DNA of 64,000 nt. It comes from an uncultured Eubacterium sp. (GTDB lineage: Bacteria > Bacillota > Clostridia > Lachnospirales > Lachnospiraceae). A program made the position numbers and the translations under genes. The notes beneath the pieces were generated by a model. It was given only the letters and a program-made list of their open reading frames with translations. It was not told the origin of the DNA and searched no databases. Positions 18,400 through 28,200 of this stretch are shown piece by piece. Position 1 is the stretch's first letter. Every line of letters starts with the position of its first letter. Location: assembly GCA_910584645.1 (NCBI GenBank), contig CAJUAU010000001.1, positions 62,001-126,000 of the forward strand, given 5' to 3'.

Positions 18400-19494
18400 T
18401 TATTCTATATTCGTTGTATCTTCTGTATTCTCAGCATTTTCTGTATTCCCGGTATTTTCTATATTTTCTGTATCATCCGGATTTTCTGCAACTTCTGTAA
18501 CTTCCTCTGTAGAGTATTTCTTTTTACTCCTTTTCTGCAGGAAAAGAACCAGAAGAAGGATCAGCAGGGCAATAACAGCATAGGGTGAGATACGGATGAT
18601 AAAGAAAAGCAGTGTCTCCATGAATAACAGGAAGGTTTTAAAAGTGTCCTTTATCGTTGTACCCAGCCGCTGCATGAAAGTGTCAGTTTTTTCCGGTGTC
18701 TCTTCGTATCTGCCCACTTCACGGATCGTCAGGTTGATGGTGGAGTAGCTGACATCGGTTTTGATCTCGTTCATGCGGGTTTTGATCTGGGCGATCTTAA
18801 TCTGGAGTTCCGTAAGTTCCTTTTCAATACTTATGGCATGGTTGTCATCGGTGATATCAGCGAGCATTTTAAGATAGCGTTTCTCTTTTGCCTCGTAGAT
18901 ACCCAGCGATGTGCCAAGGTCGCTATATTCCTGATTTACGTTTTCAACGTTGGACTCTTTGGAACGGACATCACCGAGCTGTCCGGCACCGGAGAGAAAA
19001 GTCTCGTATTGATTCTGCGGCACCCGGACAGTAGCTTTATAGGATTTTGTTTTTTCCGAATCCTCTATATAATACTCCTGGCTGGATAATCCGTCGGTAT
19101 ATTTTTCTTTTTCTACAAAGCCGCCGGCATTGTGCAGCATCTGGCGGAATGTATTGACAGAAGTTTCGTAGTCCAGAGTGTCAATCTTGAGAGTGCAGGT
19201 GTAGATCAGCATCTCCGTATTGATCTCTGGTTCCGGTTTCGCAGCAGTTTCTTCCGTTTTTTCTGTCTTCTCCCCAGGATCTTCTCCAGAAGCTTCATCT
19301 GCCCCGGCGCCTTCTGCCTCATTGGATTCCATGGAATCATTTTCTGTGGCAGTCTCAGACTGACTATATGACCCAGCATCGAGCAACTGGGAGCCAGAGT
19401 TGTCCTTTCCGCTTCCACAGCCGCAGGTCAACAGCAGGGGGCACAAGATCAGCAGGATCCAGGAACAGATTCTTTTTCTTGATCGTAGATTCAT
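18400..19494 (-). CDS. DUF4349 lipoprotein with C-terminal membrane segment
   Basis: 364 residues. A basic start and hydrophobic helix end in a lipobox-like LLTCGC (Cys 24 or 26). A Ser/Glu/Ala-rich spacer (30-90) leads into the DUF4349 domain: YTCTLKIDTLDYETSV, GGFVEKEKY, an ATVRVPQNQYETF strand, and a long coiled coil (about 195-255, including ISIEKELTELQIKIAQIK). A membrane segment follows near 305-330, then a basic stop-transfer KKRSKKK and an acidic low-complexity tail of Glu-Asn-Thr triplets. It is convergent with the DegV-kinase gene, with only 35 nt between the two stop codons. The function of DUF4349 is not known; it is widespread in Firmicute envelope lipoproteins. Confidence 0.85.
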   Translation of the reverse strand: MNLRSRKRICSWILLILCPLLLTCGCGSGKDNSGSQLLDAGSYSQSETATENDSMESNEAEGAGADEASGEDPGEKTEKTEETAAKPEPEINTEMLIYTCTLKIDTLDYETSVNTFRQMLHNAGGFVEKEKYTDGLSSQEYYIEDSEKTKSYKATVRVPQNQYETFLSGAGQLGDVRSKESNVENVNQEYSDLGTSLGIYEAKEKRYLKMLADITDDNHAISIEKELTELQIKIAQIKTRMNEIKTDVSYSTINLTIREVGRYEETPEKTDTFMQRLGTTIKDTFKTFLLFMETLLFFIIRISPYAVIALLILLLVLFLQKRSKKKYSTEEVTEVAENPDDTENIENTGNTENAENTEDTTNIE

Positions 19495-19544
19495 AAGCAG
19501 TATCCTCCTTTTCCTTTATTTTAACACAACAGGGAAAAAAAGTA

Positions 19545-19590
19545 TATAAAAAACCTGTTACGGATGATTTACATTCATCGTAACAGGCTT
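19545..19590 (-). terminator. Intrinsic terminator of the acyltransferase operon
   Basis: On the minus strand CCTGTTACGATGA pairs with TCATC-C-GTAACAGG (one bulge) and is followed by a T-run. It ends the minus-strand operon whose last gene stops at 19607. Confidence 0.8.
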
Positions 19591-19606
19591 TAAGATCCGA
19601 ATAAGA

Positions 19607-20746
19607 TCAGCCATAGACTTTTTCTACCAGGCTGGAATTGTCCATCCCCTGGAAGGGGAGAGTGCCGTGGGCATCGTAATATGCCTGCCATTCTTTCAGG
19701 TGCCGGCGTCTTGAGGCAATCTCATCCTCGACGTTGTCCGCATTTAACAGAACGCCAAAACCTGCATATTTACAGGGCTTTCCTGCCATGGTATCGATCA
19801 TGAGGTCCCCGATTTCATAGTAGTAATGAGCGATATCATAATAGTTATATACATTCATTGCCACGTCGTTGAAAGTGTTGAAACACCATACGTCTCCGCA
19901 GGTCTGTACCACCTGCCGCAGAAAATGATAAAAGCTGTCGCCCTCATAGCCCATCATCTGGCCGGCAAATACGGAACCAAAAAAGACCTGGAATTCTACA
20001 TTATGTTTATCACATAGCTTTTTCATACGCTTCAGGGAAGCGATACACTGGCTGGTGACTTCAGATTTATCCTTTGTACCATTTTTCAGAGTTTTATAAA
20101 AGGAATCTACCTTCTTTTTCATCAGGAAGTTGAAATATTCCTCTGTTCCCTTCTTTTCATTAAAATAATTGTAGTATTTGGTAAGGTTCCGCTCTCCGGT
20201 CTCCAGACATGGGTACCGCTCGGAATCATCGGTGATCTCCTCGAAGGAAAGTTTTAGGTTCTTAAACAGAAATGTCATGTATTCTGAGATCTTCGAGTCA
20301 CCGCTGAGCATCGCCGGCGTTTCGTAGATGGCGCCCCTGGATTCCCGGTCAAACTGCTTGATCTCGGAAGTTGAGATCTGGAGCAGGATCTTCTTTGCTT
20401 TTGTATTCTTCACGATATATTCGGTATAGGCTTCGTAATCCTGAAAGTTTCCGGACATTACCCAGCAGTTGTAGTAATTATAGCCATCCAGTTCCTTCAG
20501 CTTGTCCGTGCGCAGGGCGCCGGCCTTGGAGCCGCCGATGAGATATGCTTCGTACCGGTCAGAAAAATGTTTGATGTGTTCTGCTTTCAGTTCCCGGAGA
20601 TAGTCATTTTCATCCAGCTCATAGCAGTCTCCGCCCTGGCTTCGGAAATATCCATAGGGATCTACAAAATAGTTGATTCCCATGATCGTAACCAGGGCAG
20701 CCAGGATGAGACAAAGAAAACTTATACACCATTTTTTTGTCGTCAT
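19607..20746 (-). CDS. SGNH-like membrane-anchored protein, paralogue 1 (probable O-acetylation partner of MBOAT)
   Basis: The ATG at 20746 is preferred (GGAGGAAAAT directly upstream); a TTG 12 nt earlier overlaps that ribosome site. The 379-residue product has one N-terminal membrane segment, then VDPYGYF, and a nucleophile-type motif YLIGGSKAGAL like the GDS block of SGNH/GDSL hydrolases. Near the C-terminus DIAHYYYEIGDLM resembles the Asp-x-x-His block. Proteins of this kind (AlgX, DltD and PatB types) work outside the membrane next to MBOAT proteins, moving acyl groups to a polymer. It is about half identical by eye to its upstream neighbour. The exact polymer is unknown. Confidence 0.7.
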   Translation of the reverse strand: MTTKKWCISFLCLILAALVTIMGINYFVDPYGYFRSQGGDCYELDENDYLRELKAEHIKHFSDRYEAYLIGGSKAGALRTDKLKELDGYNYYNCWVMSGNFQDYEAYTEYIVKNTKAKKILLQISTSEIKQFDRESRGAIYETPAMLSGDSKISEYMTFLFKNLKLSFEEITDDSERYPCLETGERNLTKYYNYFNEKKGTEEYFNFLMKKKVDSFYKTLKNGTKDKSEVTSQCIASLKRMKKLCDKHNVEFQVFFGSVFAGQMMGYEGDSFYHFLRQVVQTCGDVWCFNTFNDVAMNVYNYYDIAHYYYEIGDLMIDTMAGKPCKYAGFGVLLNADNVEDEIASRRRHLKEWQAYYDAHGTLPFQGMDNSSLVEKVYG

Positions 20747-20774
20747 ATTTTCCTCCAATCATACGCGCCGGACT

Positions 20775-21923
20775 TTACTTTAAGTTTGCCGCATCCTTCG
20801 GGATATTGCTGGGGTCATCAAAATCAGCGAGAGGGATCGTGCCGGTCTCTTTATAATATTCCCGGATCTTATCGGTTTCTTTTTTGCGCAGCGCGATCTC
20901 AGAAGCTATGTTTTCCGGTGTCAGATAGACGCCGAAATTTTTATATTCTGTTTCTTTGCCGCTCATTCGCTCGATCATCAGATCGCCCATTTCAAAGTAG
21001 TAGTGACGTGCATTGTAATAGTTAAACGGATTGTATACCAGATCGTTATAATTGTTAAAGCACCACAGCCCGTCAGTGATCTCCACCATCTGGGTGAGCC
21101 AGTTGTAGAAGCTGTTCCCCTCATAGCCTACCATTTCACCAATAAAGAGAGTACCTAAAAATACCTGGAGCTCCACATTGTTTTTGTCGCAGAGTTTTTT
21201 GATATCTTTGAGATAATTCAGATTATTGTTGACCAGATCTGCCTTATCCTTTGTTCCTTTTATCAGGCGGGGCAGGTAGGGATCTACCTGGGCTTTCATC
21301 AGGTAATTATAATAATCCGCTGTGTCATGGTGCTCTTTATAATAATTGTAATATTTGGTAAGATTCCGCTCGCCGGTCTGAAGCACCGGGTATACGGTCT
21401 CTTTGTTTGTGATAGTGTCATAGCTTACCGAGAGGTTTTTAAATAAAAATTTAAATACTTCTGCGGTCTTGCTCCCGCCGCTCATAACTGCCGGAATTTC
21501 ATAAATGTCTCCCTTTGCCTCCCGGTCAAACTGGGCAATCTCCGAGGTGGAGATGTGGAGAAGGAGTTTTCTGGGATGCGCGTTCTCAATAATATATTTG
21601 GAATAATTATAGTAGTCTTCAAAATTTCCCGACAGCAGCCAGCAGTTGTAATACCGGTAGCCGTCGATCTCAGAGAGCTTGTCGCTGTGGATCGCGCCGG
21701 CTTTGGAACCGCCTACCAGGTAAGCGTCATAGTCCCCGGCGTGATATTTGATATGCTCCGCTTTCTGCTCTCTGAGGTAGTCCTCTTCGTCCATGGAGTA
21801 ATTTTCTCCCTTCTGGGCTGAAAAATATCCATAGGGATCGATGCAGTAATTGGCGCCTGCGATAAAAAGAAGACTGAGTATTATGAGAAATACAAACCCA
21901 ATGGTCCATTTTTTAGTTGTCAT
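20775..21923 (-). CDS. SGNH-like membrane-anchored protein, paralogue 2
   Basis: Starting at the ATG at 21923 aligns its MTTKKW start with that of paralogue 1; another ATG lies at 21932. About 382 residues: N-terminal helix (IGFVFLIILSLLFIAGANYCI), DPYGYF, YLVGGSKAGAIHSDKL, HISTSEIAQFDREAKG, TGERNLTKYYNYY and ARHYYFEMGDLMI, each with a counterpart in the gene downstream. The two are tandem duplicates that have diverged. Both sit behind the MBOAT gene with 27-36 nt gaps, so they are part of the same operon. The Ser-Lys in place of Asp-Ser in the GSK motif is kept in both, and may mark a distinct subfamily. Confidence 0.7.
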   Translation of the reverse strand: MTTKKWTIGFVFLIILSLLFIAGANYCIDPYGYFSAQKGENYSMDEEDYLREQKAEHIKYHAGDYDAYLVGGSKAGAIHSDKLSEIDGYRYYNCWLLSGNFEDYYNYSKYIIENAHPRKLLLHISTSEIAQFDREAKGDIYEIPAVMSGGSKTAEVFKFLFKNLSVSYDTITNKETVYPVLQTGERNLTKYYNYYKEHHDTADYYNYLMKAQVDPYLPRLIKGTKDKADLVNNNLNYLKDIKKLCDKNNVELQVFLGTLFIGEMVGYEGNSFYNWLTQMVEITDGLWCFNNYNDLVYNPFNYYNARHYYFEMGDLMIERMSGKETEYKNFGVYLTPENIASEIALRKKETDKIREYYKETGTIPLADFDDPSNIPKDAANLK

Positions 21924-21959
21924 TTTCGTCATACCTTTCCATACTTATATAAACGTAAC

Positions 21960-23372
21960 TTAGAACTGGAAGTAAAGGAACTGAACGACCTTATCCATAT
22001 TCAGGATACAGATGATCAGCAGTGCCGCCGCATACAAAAGATATTTCCAGTTTGGCTTGAATTTCTCGGAAATCTTTGAGGTGGTTGGGCAGAACCAGCA
22101 GATGGCAAGTCCCACCACAGTGAGAAGACACATGTCCCAGTTGTCAACAAAAAGAGCTTTCAAAGTTGACAGGTGAAGGGTGGAAAAGTTTACCAGTCCT
22201 TTCAGTACATGCTTCGCGTTGGTAAAGGTATCGGATACAAACAGGATCCTGGTCAGCACTGCCAGAAGGAATGTCAGCGGTACACCGAGCCAGAGGGGGG
22301 TGTTCTTTTTGCGCTTGTTCCGCCAGGAGGCGATACATACGAGGAATCCATTGACGATTCCCCAGACTACGAAAGTCCAGCCTGCGCCATGCCAGAAACC
22401 AGATACGAAAAAGGTTACCATGGTAGCCACATAATAGTTTCTGTATTTGACGCCTTTACGGTATACATTACGGAATACATAAGCGCCGAGGAAACGGGAG
22501 AGAGTCATGTGCCATCTCTGCCAGTATTCCTGAAAATCCTTCGCTTTGTAAGGAGAATTGAAGTTCTGGGGGATCCGGATGTTGAACATCCAGCCCAGCC
22601 CGATGGCCATATCCGCATAGCCGGACAGGTCAAAATAATAGGAAACGGTATATTCAACGGAGTGGAACCAGGACTTGATAATGGGAAGGTTAGCTGTCAC
22701 ATTGTCAAAAAAGCCCTGGGCATCCGTAGTGAGCGGATCAGCGATCAGCATTTTTTTTGCGCAGCCGATGGAAAAAATAAAAAGTCCCATCGCCACATTA
22801 TCAAAGATCAGTTTGTGGTTTTTCTTGTTCTCAAACTGCGGAACTACTTCTGCGTGATGAATGATCGGTCCCACGATCAGCTGTGGGAAAAAGGTGATGA
22901 ACAGCAGATAATCCAGGACGTCATAGCTCTCGGTCTCTCCCCGGAAGGAGTCCACGAGAAAGGCGATGAGCTGGAAGGTAAAGAAGGAAATACCGATGGG
23001 CAGTATGATGTGCTGCAGCGGTATGTGGGTTCCGGCAACAAAATTCACATTTTCAATAAAAAAGTCAGTATATTTGTAATAACCCAGAAGCCCTACATTT
23101 GCCAGGACGCCGGCGGTGAGAAGGAGACCTCTCTCGATGCGGTGTTCTGCTCCCTGCAGTTTGCCCAGTGTGTTTCCAACGACATAGTTTCCGATGACGC
23201 TTCCCAGGAAGAATGGGAAGAAGTCCGGGCTTCCCGCTGCATAAAAGTAGAAGGAAGCCAGTACGAGCCAGATCTTCGCCAGATTGTGGTACTGAAAGTG
23301 CTGCAGGAGAAAATAACCGCAGAAGGTGATCGGCAGGAAGATCAGTATAAATTCGTATGTTGAAAAAATCAT
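21960..23372 (-). CDS. MBOAT-family O-acyltransferase (AlgI/DltB type)
   Basis: 470 residues with about ten membrane segments. It begins MIFSTYEFILIFLPITFCGYF, the usual start of AlgI-like MBOAT proteins. LPIGISFFTFQLIAFLVD, DLSGYADMAIGLGWMFNIRIP, YWQRWHMTLSRFL and SGFWHGAGWTFVVWG follow, including the conserved active-site histidine of the FWHG motif. These enzymes move an acetyl (or other acyl) group across the membrane to an extracytoplasmic carrier or polymer. AAGGAGATAATC precedes the start. The gene lies 21 nt after the carboxylase gene and just before two SGNH-like genes, which form the expected partner set. The acyl group and acceptor are unknown. Confidence 0.93.
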   Translation of the reverse strand: MIFSTYEFILIFLPITFCGYFLLQHFQYHNLAKIWLVLASFYFYAAGSPDFFPFFLGSVIGNYVVGNTLGKLQGAEHRIERGLLLTAGVLANVGLLGYYKYTDFFIENVNFVAGTHIPLQHIILPIGISFFTFQLIAFLVDSFRGETESYDVLDYLLFITFFPQLIVGPIIHHAEVVPQFENKKNHKLIFDNVAMGLFIFSIGCAKKMLIADPLTTDAQGFFDNVTANLPIIKSWFHSVEYTVSYYFDLSGYADMAIGLGWMFNIRIPQNFNSPYKAKDFQEYWQRWHMTLSRFLGAYVFRNVYRKGVKYRNYYVATMVTFFVSGFWHGAGWTFVVWGIVNGFLVCIASWRNKRKKNTPLWLGVPLTFLLAVLTRILFVSDTFTNAKHVLKGLVNFSTLHLSTLKALFVDNWDMCLLTVVGLAICWFCPTTSKISEKFKPNWKYLLYAAALLIICILNMDKVVQFLYFQF

Positions 23373-23393
23373 GATTATCTCCTTAAAGTTCTT

Positions 23394-24911
23394 TTACAAT
23401 GGAATATTTCCGTGTTTTTTATGAATGCAGTTGATGGAGCGCTTGTCAGAGAGCATCATAATGTCGCCATAGATGCGCTCTCTGGTCGCCTGGGGCTTGA
23501 TGATCTCATCCACATAGCCGTGCATGGAAGCAATTCCCGGATTCATGAATTTTTCGTTGTATTCATCGATCTTTTCCTGGCGGAAGGCTGCTTTTTCAGC
23601 AGGACTCATATTTTTCATCTGTTTTCCATACAGGATATCAGCGGCTCCGTCGGCGCCCATAACGGCAATCTCTGCGGTAGGCCATGCGTAGACAAAATCG
23701 GAGCGCAGGTGTTTGCTGCTCATGGCGATATAAGCGCCACCATAGGCTTTCCTCAGAATAATATTTATTTTTATCGTTGTCGCCTCAGAATATGCATAGA
23801 GAAGTTTTGCCCCGTGGCGTATGATGCCCTTGTATTCCTGATCCTTACCAGGCAGGAAGCCAGGCACGTCAGTCAGGGTGATGATCGGAATATTGTAGGC
23901 ATCGCAGTAGCGGATAAAACGGGCTGCTTTGTCACTGGAATCGCAGTCCAGTACTCCTGCCATGAAATTCGGCTGATTGGAGACAATACCAATGCTGACG
24001 CCTTTGACCCTGCCGAAGCCCACAACTACATTTTTCGCAAATTCTTCCTGAACTTCCACGAAGGAGCCCTCATCCACGATGCCGTAAATGACGTCATGGA
24101 TGTCATAACCCTGGTTGCTGTGCTCTGGGATCACATGTTCCAGAGCTTCATTGAACTGTAAGCTTTCATTATATTTGGGAAGTCTTGTCCCTTTCTTTAT
24201 ATGAATGCAGCCGTCCTCGTAGCAGGGCGGGATCACAGCGATGAGATCCCTGACTTTTTGGAAACAGTCTTTCTCAGAAGGGGCGTGGAAGTGAGCCACA
24301 CCGCTGCGCTGTGCGTGAACGCCGGCCCCGCCCAGGCTGTCTGCGGTAATGTCTTCGTTGGTGACGCTTTTGATCACTTTTGGTCCGGTCACGAACATCT
24401 GGCTGATGTTGTCGATCACAAAAATAAAATCAGTGATCCCCGGGCTATATACGGCTCCGCCGGCACAGTTTCCAGCAATGATAGATATCTGTGGAATGTA
24501 TCCGGATGCCATTGTATTATAATAGAAGATCTCACCATAGCCGGCAAGGGCGTTGACGCCTTCCTGGATCCTGGCTCCGCCGGAATCGTTGATCCCGATG
24601 ATAGGGCAGCGGTTTTCAATCGCCATCTTGATAGCATTTGCGATCTTTAAACCGTGCTGTTTACCGAGGGTACCGCCGATCACGGTAAAGTCTTCAGAAT
24701 AGATCACTACTTTCTGCCCGCCGATCGTACCATAGCCGGTGATGACACCGTCGTATGGAAACTGTCCTTTTTTGATATTGAAAGCATCTTCCAGATTGGT
24801 GATATTTGAACCAATTTCACGGAAGGAATCCTCATCCAGCAAAAAGCAGATTCGTTCGAGGGCATGCAATTTACCTAATTTGTGTTGCTTTTCCATGTTA
24901 TACATGTTCAT
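23394..24911 (-). CDS. Acyl-CoA carboxylase/decarboxylase carboxyltransferase (beta) subunit
   Basis: 505 residues of the crotonase-like carboxyltransferase family (propionyl-CoA carboxylase beta, methylmalonyl-CoA decarboxylase alpha). Motifs include GINDSGGARIQEGVNALAGYG and AGNCAGGAVYSPGITDF in the N-terminal half, and LTDVPGFLPGKDQEYKGIIR with GGAYIAMSSKHL in the C-terminal half; these form the two oxyanion holes for biotin and CoA ester. No biotin carrier or biotin carboxylase gene is nearby. The gene is first in an operon with the MBOAT and SGNH genes, an unusual placement. Whether it carboxylates or decarboxylates, and which acyl-CoA, cannot be read from sequence. Confidence 0.9.
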   Translation of the reverse strand: MNMYNMEKQHKLGKLHALERICFLLDEDSFREIGSNITNLEDAFNIKKGQFPYDGVITGYGTIGGQKVVIYSEDFTVIGGTLGKQHGLKIANAIKMAIENRCPIIGINDSGGARIQEGVNALAGYGEIFYYNTMASGYIPQISIIAGNCAGGAVYSPGITDFIFVIDNISQMFVTGPKVIKSVTNEDITADSLGGAGVHAQRSGVAHFHAPSEKDCFQKVRDLIAVIPPCYEDGCIHIKKGTRLPKYNESLQFNEALEHVIPEHSNQGYDIHDVIYGIVDEGSFVEVQEEFAKNVVVGFGRVKGVSIGIVSNQPNFMAGVLDCDSSDKAARFIRYCDAYNIPIITLTDVPGFLPGKDQEYKGIIRHGAKLLYAYSEATTIKINIILRKAYGGAYIAMSSKHLRSDFVYAWPTAEIAVMGADGAADILYGKQMKNMSPAEKAAFRQEKIDEYNEKFMNPGIASMHGYVDEIIKPQATRERIYGDIMMLSDKRSINCIHKKHGNIPL

Positions 24912-24928
24912 TTCTCCATTCTTTCTTG

Positions 24929-24961
24929 AAATTGCCTATGTTTAATAATGGGCAATTTGCC
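24929..24961. promoter_or_regulatory. Inverted-repeat operator candidate upstream of the carboxylase operon
   Basis: AAATTGCC (24929-24936) and GGCAATTT (24951-24958) form an inverted repeat with a 14-nt loop, and GGCAATTTGCC (24951-24961) is itself a palindrome around one base. Three half sites therefore lie just after the predicted transcription start of the minus-strand operon, a good place for a repressor. Confidence 0.35.
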
Positions 24962-24978
24962 ATAATTACACAAATATA

Positions 24979-25006
24979 ATCATATCACAAGAGCGGAATA
25001 TGTCAA
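24979..25006 (-). promoter_or_regulatory. Promoter of the carboxylase-MBOAT-SGNH operon
   Basis: On the minus strand TTGACA (25006-25001) and TATGAT (24984-24979) are 16 nt apart, about 70 nt upstream of the carboxylase start. This is a near-consensus sigma-A promoter. Confidence 0.65.
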
Positions 25007-25070
25007 TAGCTACCTTATTAAAGAGTTTTGAATGGAGGCTTTTTTTTGAGTCAGTTTAAGTTTTTGGTTG

Positions 25071-25100
25071 TTTTGTCGAATTTTGTCGAACAAAAGTTCC
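25071..25100. promoter_or_regulatory. LexA-like (SOS) box upstream of the toxin operon
   Basis: CGAACAAAAGTTCC at 25087-25100 matches the Firmicute LexA/DinR box CGAACRNRYGTTYC at 13 of 14 positions, with a perfect GAAC-N4-GTTC core. It overlaps a second palindrome (TTTTGT-CGA-ACAAAA, 25081-25095) and a direct repeat of TTTTGTCGAA (25071-25080, 25081-25090). It lies about 43 nt upstream of the likely -10 of the toxin operon rather than on it, so the type of control is uncertain. Confidence 0.45.
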
Positions 25101-25119
25101 AGAAATTAGGAGATTTATC

Positions 25120-25148
25120 TAGAATAAGAGAGATATCTGTATTATAAT
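25120..25148 (+). promoter_or_regulatory. Probable promoter of the polymorphic-toxin operon
   Basis: TATAAT at 25143-25148 is a perfect -10 element, with only a weak -35 (TAGAAT, 17 nt upstream). It is 67 nt upstream of the first gene. A weak -35 suggests an activated or tightly regulated promoter. Confidence 0.45.
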
Positions 25149-25214
25149 GCTAAACAGGGATAGAAAACCGGAAGAACGGGTAAATGAACCCCAAAACACG
25201 AGAGGAGAAAAGGG

Positions 25215-28200
25215 ATGAGAATCTATGAAAAAAAAGGAATCCGTCTGCTGGTATCGATACTGCTCGTCATCTGCCTGATCACAGACGAAAAACCGGCAGG
25301 GGCAGGAACCAACAGCGCTGACCCGTGGCAGACGGACCGGGAAGCAGCTGTCACATGGCTGAAAGAGCAGGCAGGGGAAGGAAACGAATGGAAAGACCAC
25401 GGACTGATCAACCTGACCTGCGATGTGCTGGCTGTGCTGCGGATGGAAAAAGAAACCATGCAGAGCCGGTACCTGGAGCAGTGGGAAGAAAAAAACAAAG
25501 AAAAAAATCTGGACGAAATGGCACATTGTAGCTGGGCAGTGGGAGACGGCCGCTATCTGGAAGAGATGTGGAAAGAACAGAATCCCGACGGAGGGTTTGG
25601 ATTAACCGGGGAATATATGAGTGAAGGGTATGACACTCTTCTTGTACTCATGGCTGCGGTTGCATCTAGAGGGGATGAGGCCGGTCCCCCGGGGGAGGCA
25701 GCGGCGTACCTGCTGGGAACCCAGAACAAAGACGGCGGGTTCGGGGCCGTCGGGGGGGAAGGATCAGAGCCCGGATACTCAGCGGAGGCAGGAATGGCAC
25801 TCTGCAGCATGGGAACAGTTCCGGAAGAAAGCCTGGCCAGGCTGGATGCTTACTGTCTTGATCAGTTCCGGAAGGATTTTGGGGAAGAAAATTTTCAGGA
25901 ACAGGCAGAGCTTGCCAGATATTTATACAGGAGGGGCTGTATTCCTGACCCGGAGGAAACAGAAAAACGGCTCTACTCCCTTCAGGAAGAGGACGGAAGC
26001 ATACATGGAAGCGTGAGGGACACGCTGCAGTATATCCTTCTGCTGCGCGAGATGGAAGAATACCATAGACTGAAATTCCAGGTCACCGGCCTGGAAACGG
26101 AAGCAGACACCTATGTATTGGAAACTGGCATGGAGCAGGAAATAACCCTGGACAGCACCATAACCTATGCGGTGAACCAGGAGATGGAAGGAACTATCCG
26201 GTATATTTTACTGGAGGATGGGGAAGAAATCCACCGCAAAGAAGAGAAACTATATTTTCAGCCGGAAAAGACCCAGGAAAGGAGCCATGCTGTCCTCAGG
26301 GTAAAACCATCAGCTGGAAAGAACTACAAGTTTCGGACAGAACTCATCTCCGAAAACGGAGAGGGCGGGGAAATCTGCTGGGAGAAACAGGAATACAGTT
26401 TTTCCCTTCATGAAACCAGGGAGAAAAGACTGGAGCTGGAGATTGAAGGACCGCAGGAAGACTCCCATAAGGCGGACCTTAAATGGAATGATATTTCCGA
26501 TGGTGATGCCCGTTACAGATACCGGGTATACCGCCGTAAAGAGGAAGAAGAGTGGCAGAACCAGTCGGTATGGGACGGGGCAGAAAAAGTAAAAGTACTG
26601 AATATCTATCCCAACATATTCTCAAAGGATTATCTGGACCAATGGCTGAATGAGACCGTAAGCAGTTCAGAAGAACCGGCAGGGAAGGGGCTCTTTGAGA
26701 TCGACAAAGTATTAATTGATGAATATAACAGAGATCCGGAAAAATATCTTCTGAATGGAGACAAAGAATACCAGTATGATGTACTGGTGTTCGGGACCTA
26801 TGATAACAATGCCTATAAAGATATCAGTACCAGGGCATATGCTGCCACAGAAAGCTTTATCAAAGCTGGGGGAGGAGTACTGTTTGGACACGATACCGTG
26901 GGAGACAATTTTGCCCACAGAGGTCCCACATTCCGAGGGTTTTCCAAATACCTCGGGATTCGTCTGATACCAGACTACGATTACGCGGCATGCCAGAAGG
27001 TCCGGGTGGTAAACAACGGATTCCTGACCAGTTATCCCTGGAAGCTGTCAGGAGTACTGGACATCCCGGCGACACACAGCACCAGCCAGTACAGTGGTGG
27101 GGAACTGGATTCAGTGGTGTGGATGGAATTTGAAAAAGAAGGACTGGCCGATCCGGAAACCGGAGCAAAAAATACGGCATACCTGTGTACCAATAACAAC
27201 ACCGCACTGATCCAGACCGGGCACAGCAGCGGGAAGGCAACGGATGACGAGAGAAAGGTGCTCGCCAACACCTTATTCTACCTCAAACAGCTGACAGAAA
27301 AAACAGAAATGACGGATCCTTCATTTTATGATGAGGAACCGCCTGAAAAAGCATCCGTTTCGGATCTTCTTCAGGATTCATCTGGAGAAACCTTTGTTGA
27401 AATAAAGGCCGGGGATAAAGGGACCAGCTACCAGTATTATGTGGAGGAGGCATGCATGAATGAGGACCAGGAGGAGGACATCCGGTCCAATATCCCTGCA
27501 GCAGAAGCGGTCTCCGGGGTCCGCGGGTTTATCGTGGGGATCAGCGACAGCACAGAGCGAATGAAGGAGCTGGTTACCTATGATGAGGAGGGAAACCTGA
27601 CCTCAGAGGTGACCAGGGCAGAAGACGGGCAAATAAAATATATGGTGGACCATAAGAAAGCAGGAACATATTATCTGCATGTATATACAGTAGATTATGC
27701 AGGAAATATCAGCGGGGAAAGCACCAAAGAAATAAAGGCAGATCCTGTGGATTTCCCGGAACAGGCAGAGTATATAAAGTGCCCATACCGTCTGTTCGCC
27801 CAGTCGGGAGAGGCAGAGATAAACTGTTGTGAAGCAGAGATAGAGGGAGACGTATATGGAAGTGAGGCAGTGAAGTTCCAGGGATCTGTTCTGAATCTTG
27901 CCGGCAGGGCAGTTTCGGCGGGCAAGATCTGTACGGCGGGCTGGAAGATAAACCTGGGGGGCAGGGAAGAACAGGCAGAGCCCAGGTATCTCCCGGACTA
28001 TGTGGCAGACCTGCGGAAGGAAATAGAAATGTCAGGGGAGAAAGTAAAAGAGTTCCAGGCATATAACAGCATAGATATCATGACACCGGTATTATGCAGG
28101 ACATCCACTGGCGCCTACTGTCCCAGTGTCCATATAGAGGCCCATCTAATATGTGATGGCAGCGTGGTATTAAATGCAAACACGGTCCAGAGCGGGGAGC

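Noticed and set aside
22173..23363. Plus-strand frame of 396 codons
   Set aside because: It lies antisense to the MBOAT gene, whose motifs are complete; no ribosome site or family pattern in the plus-strand translation.
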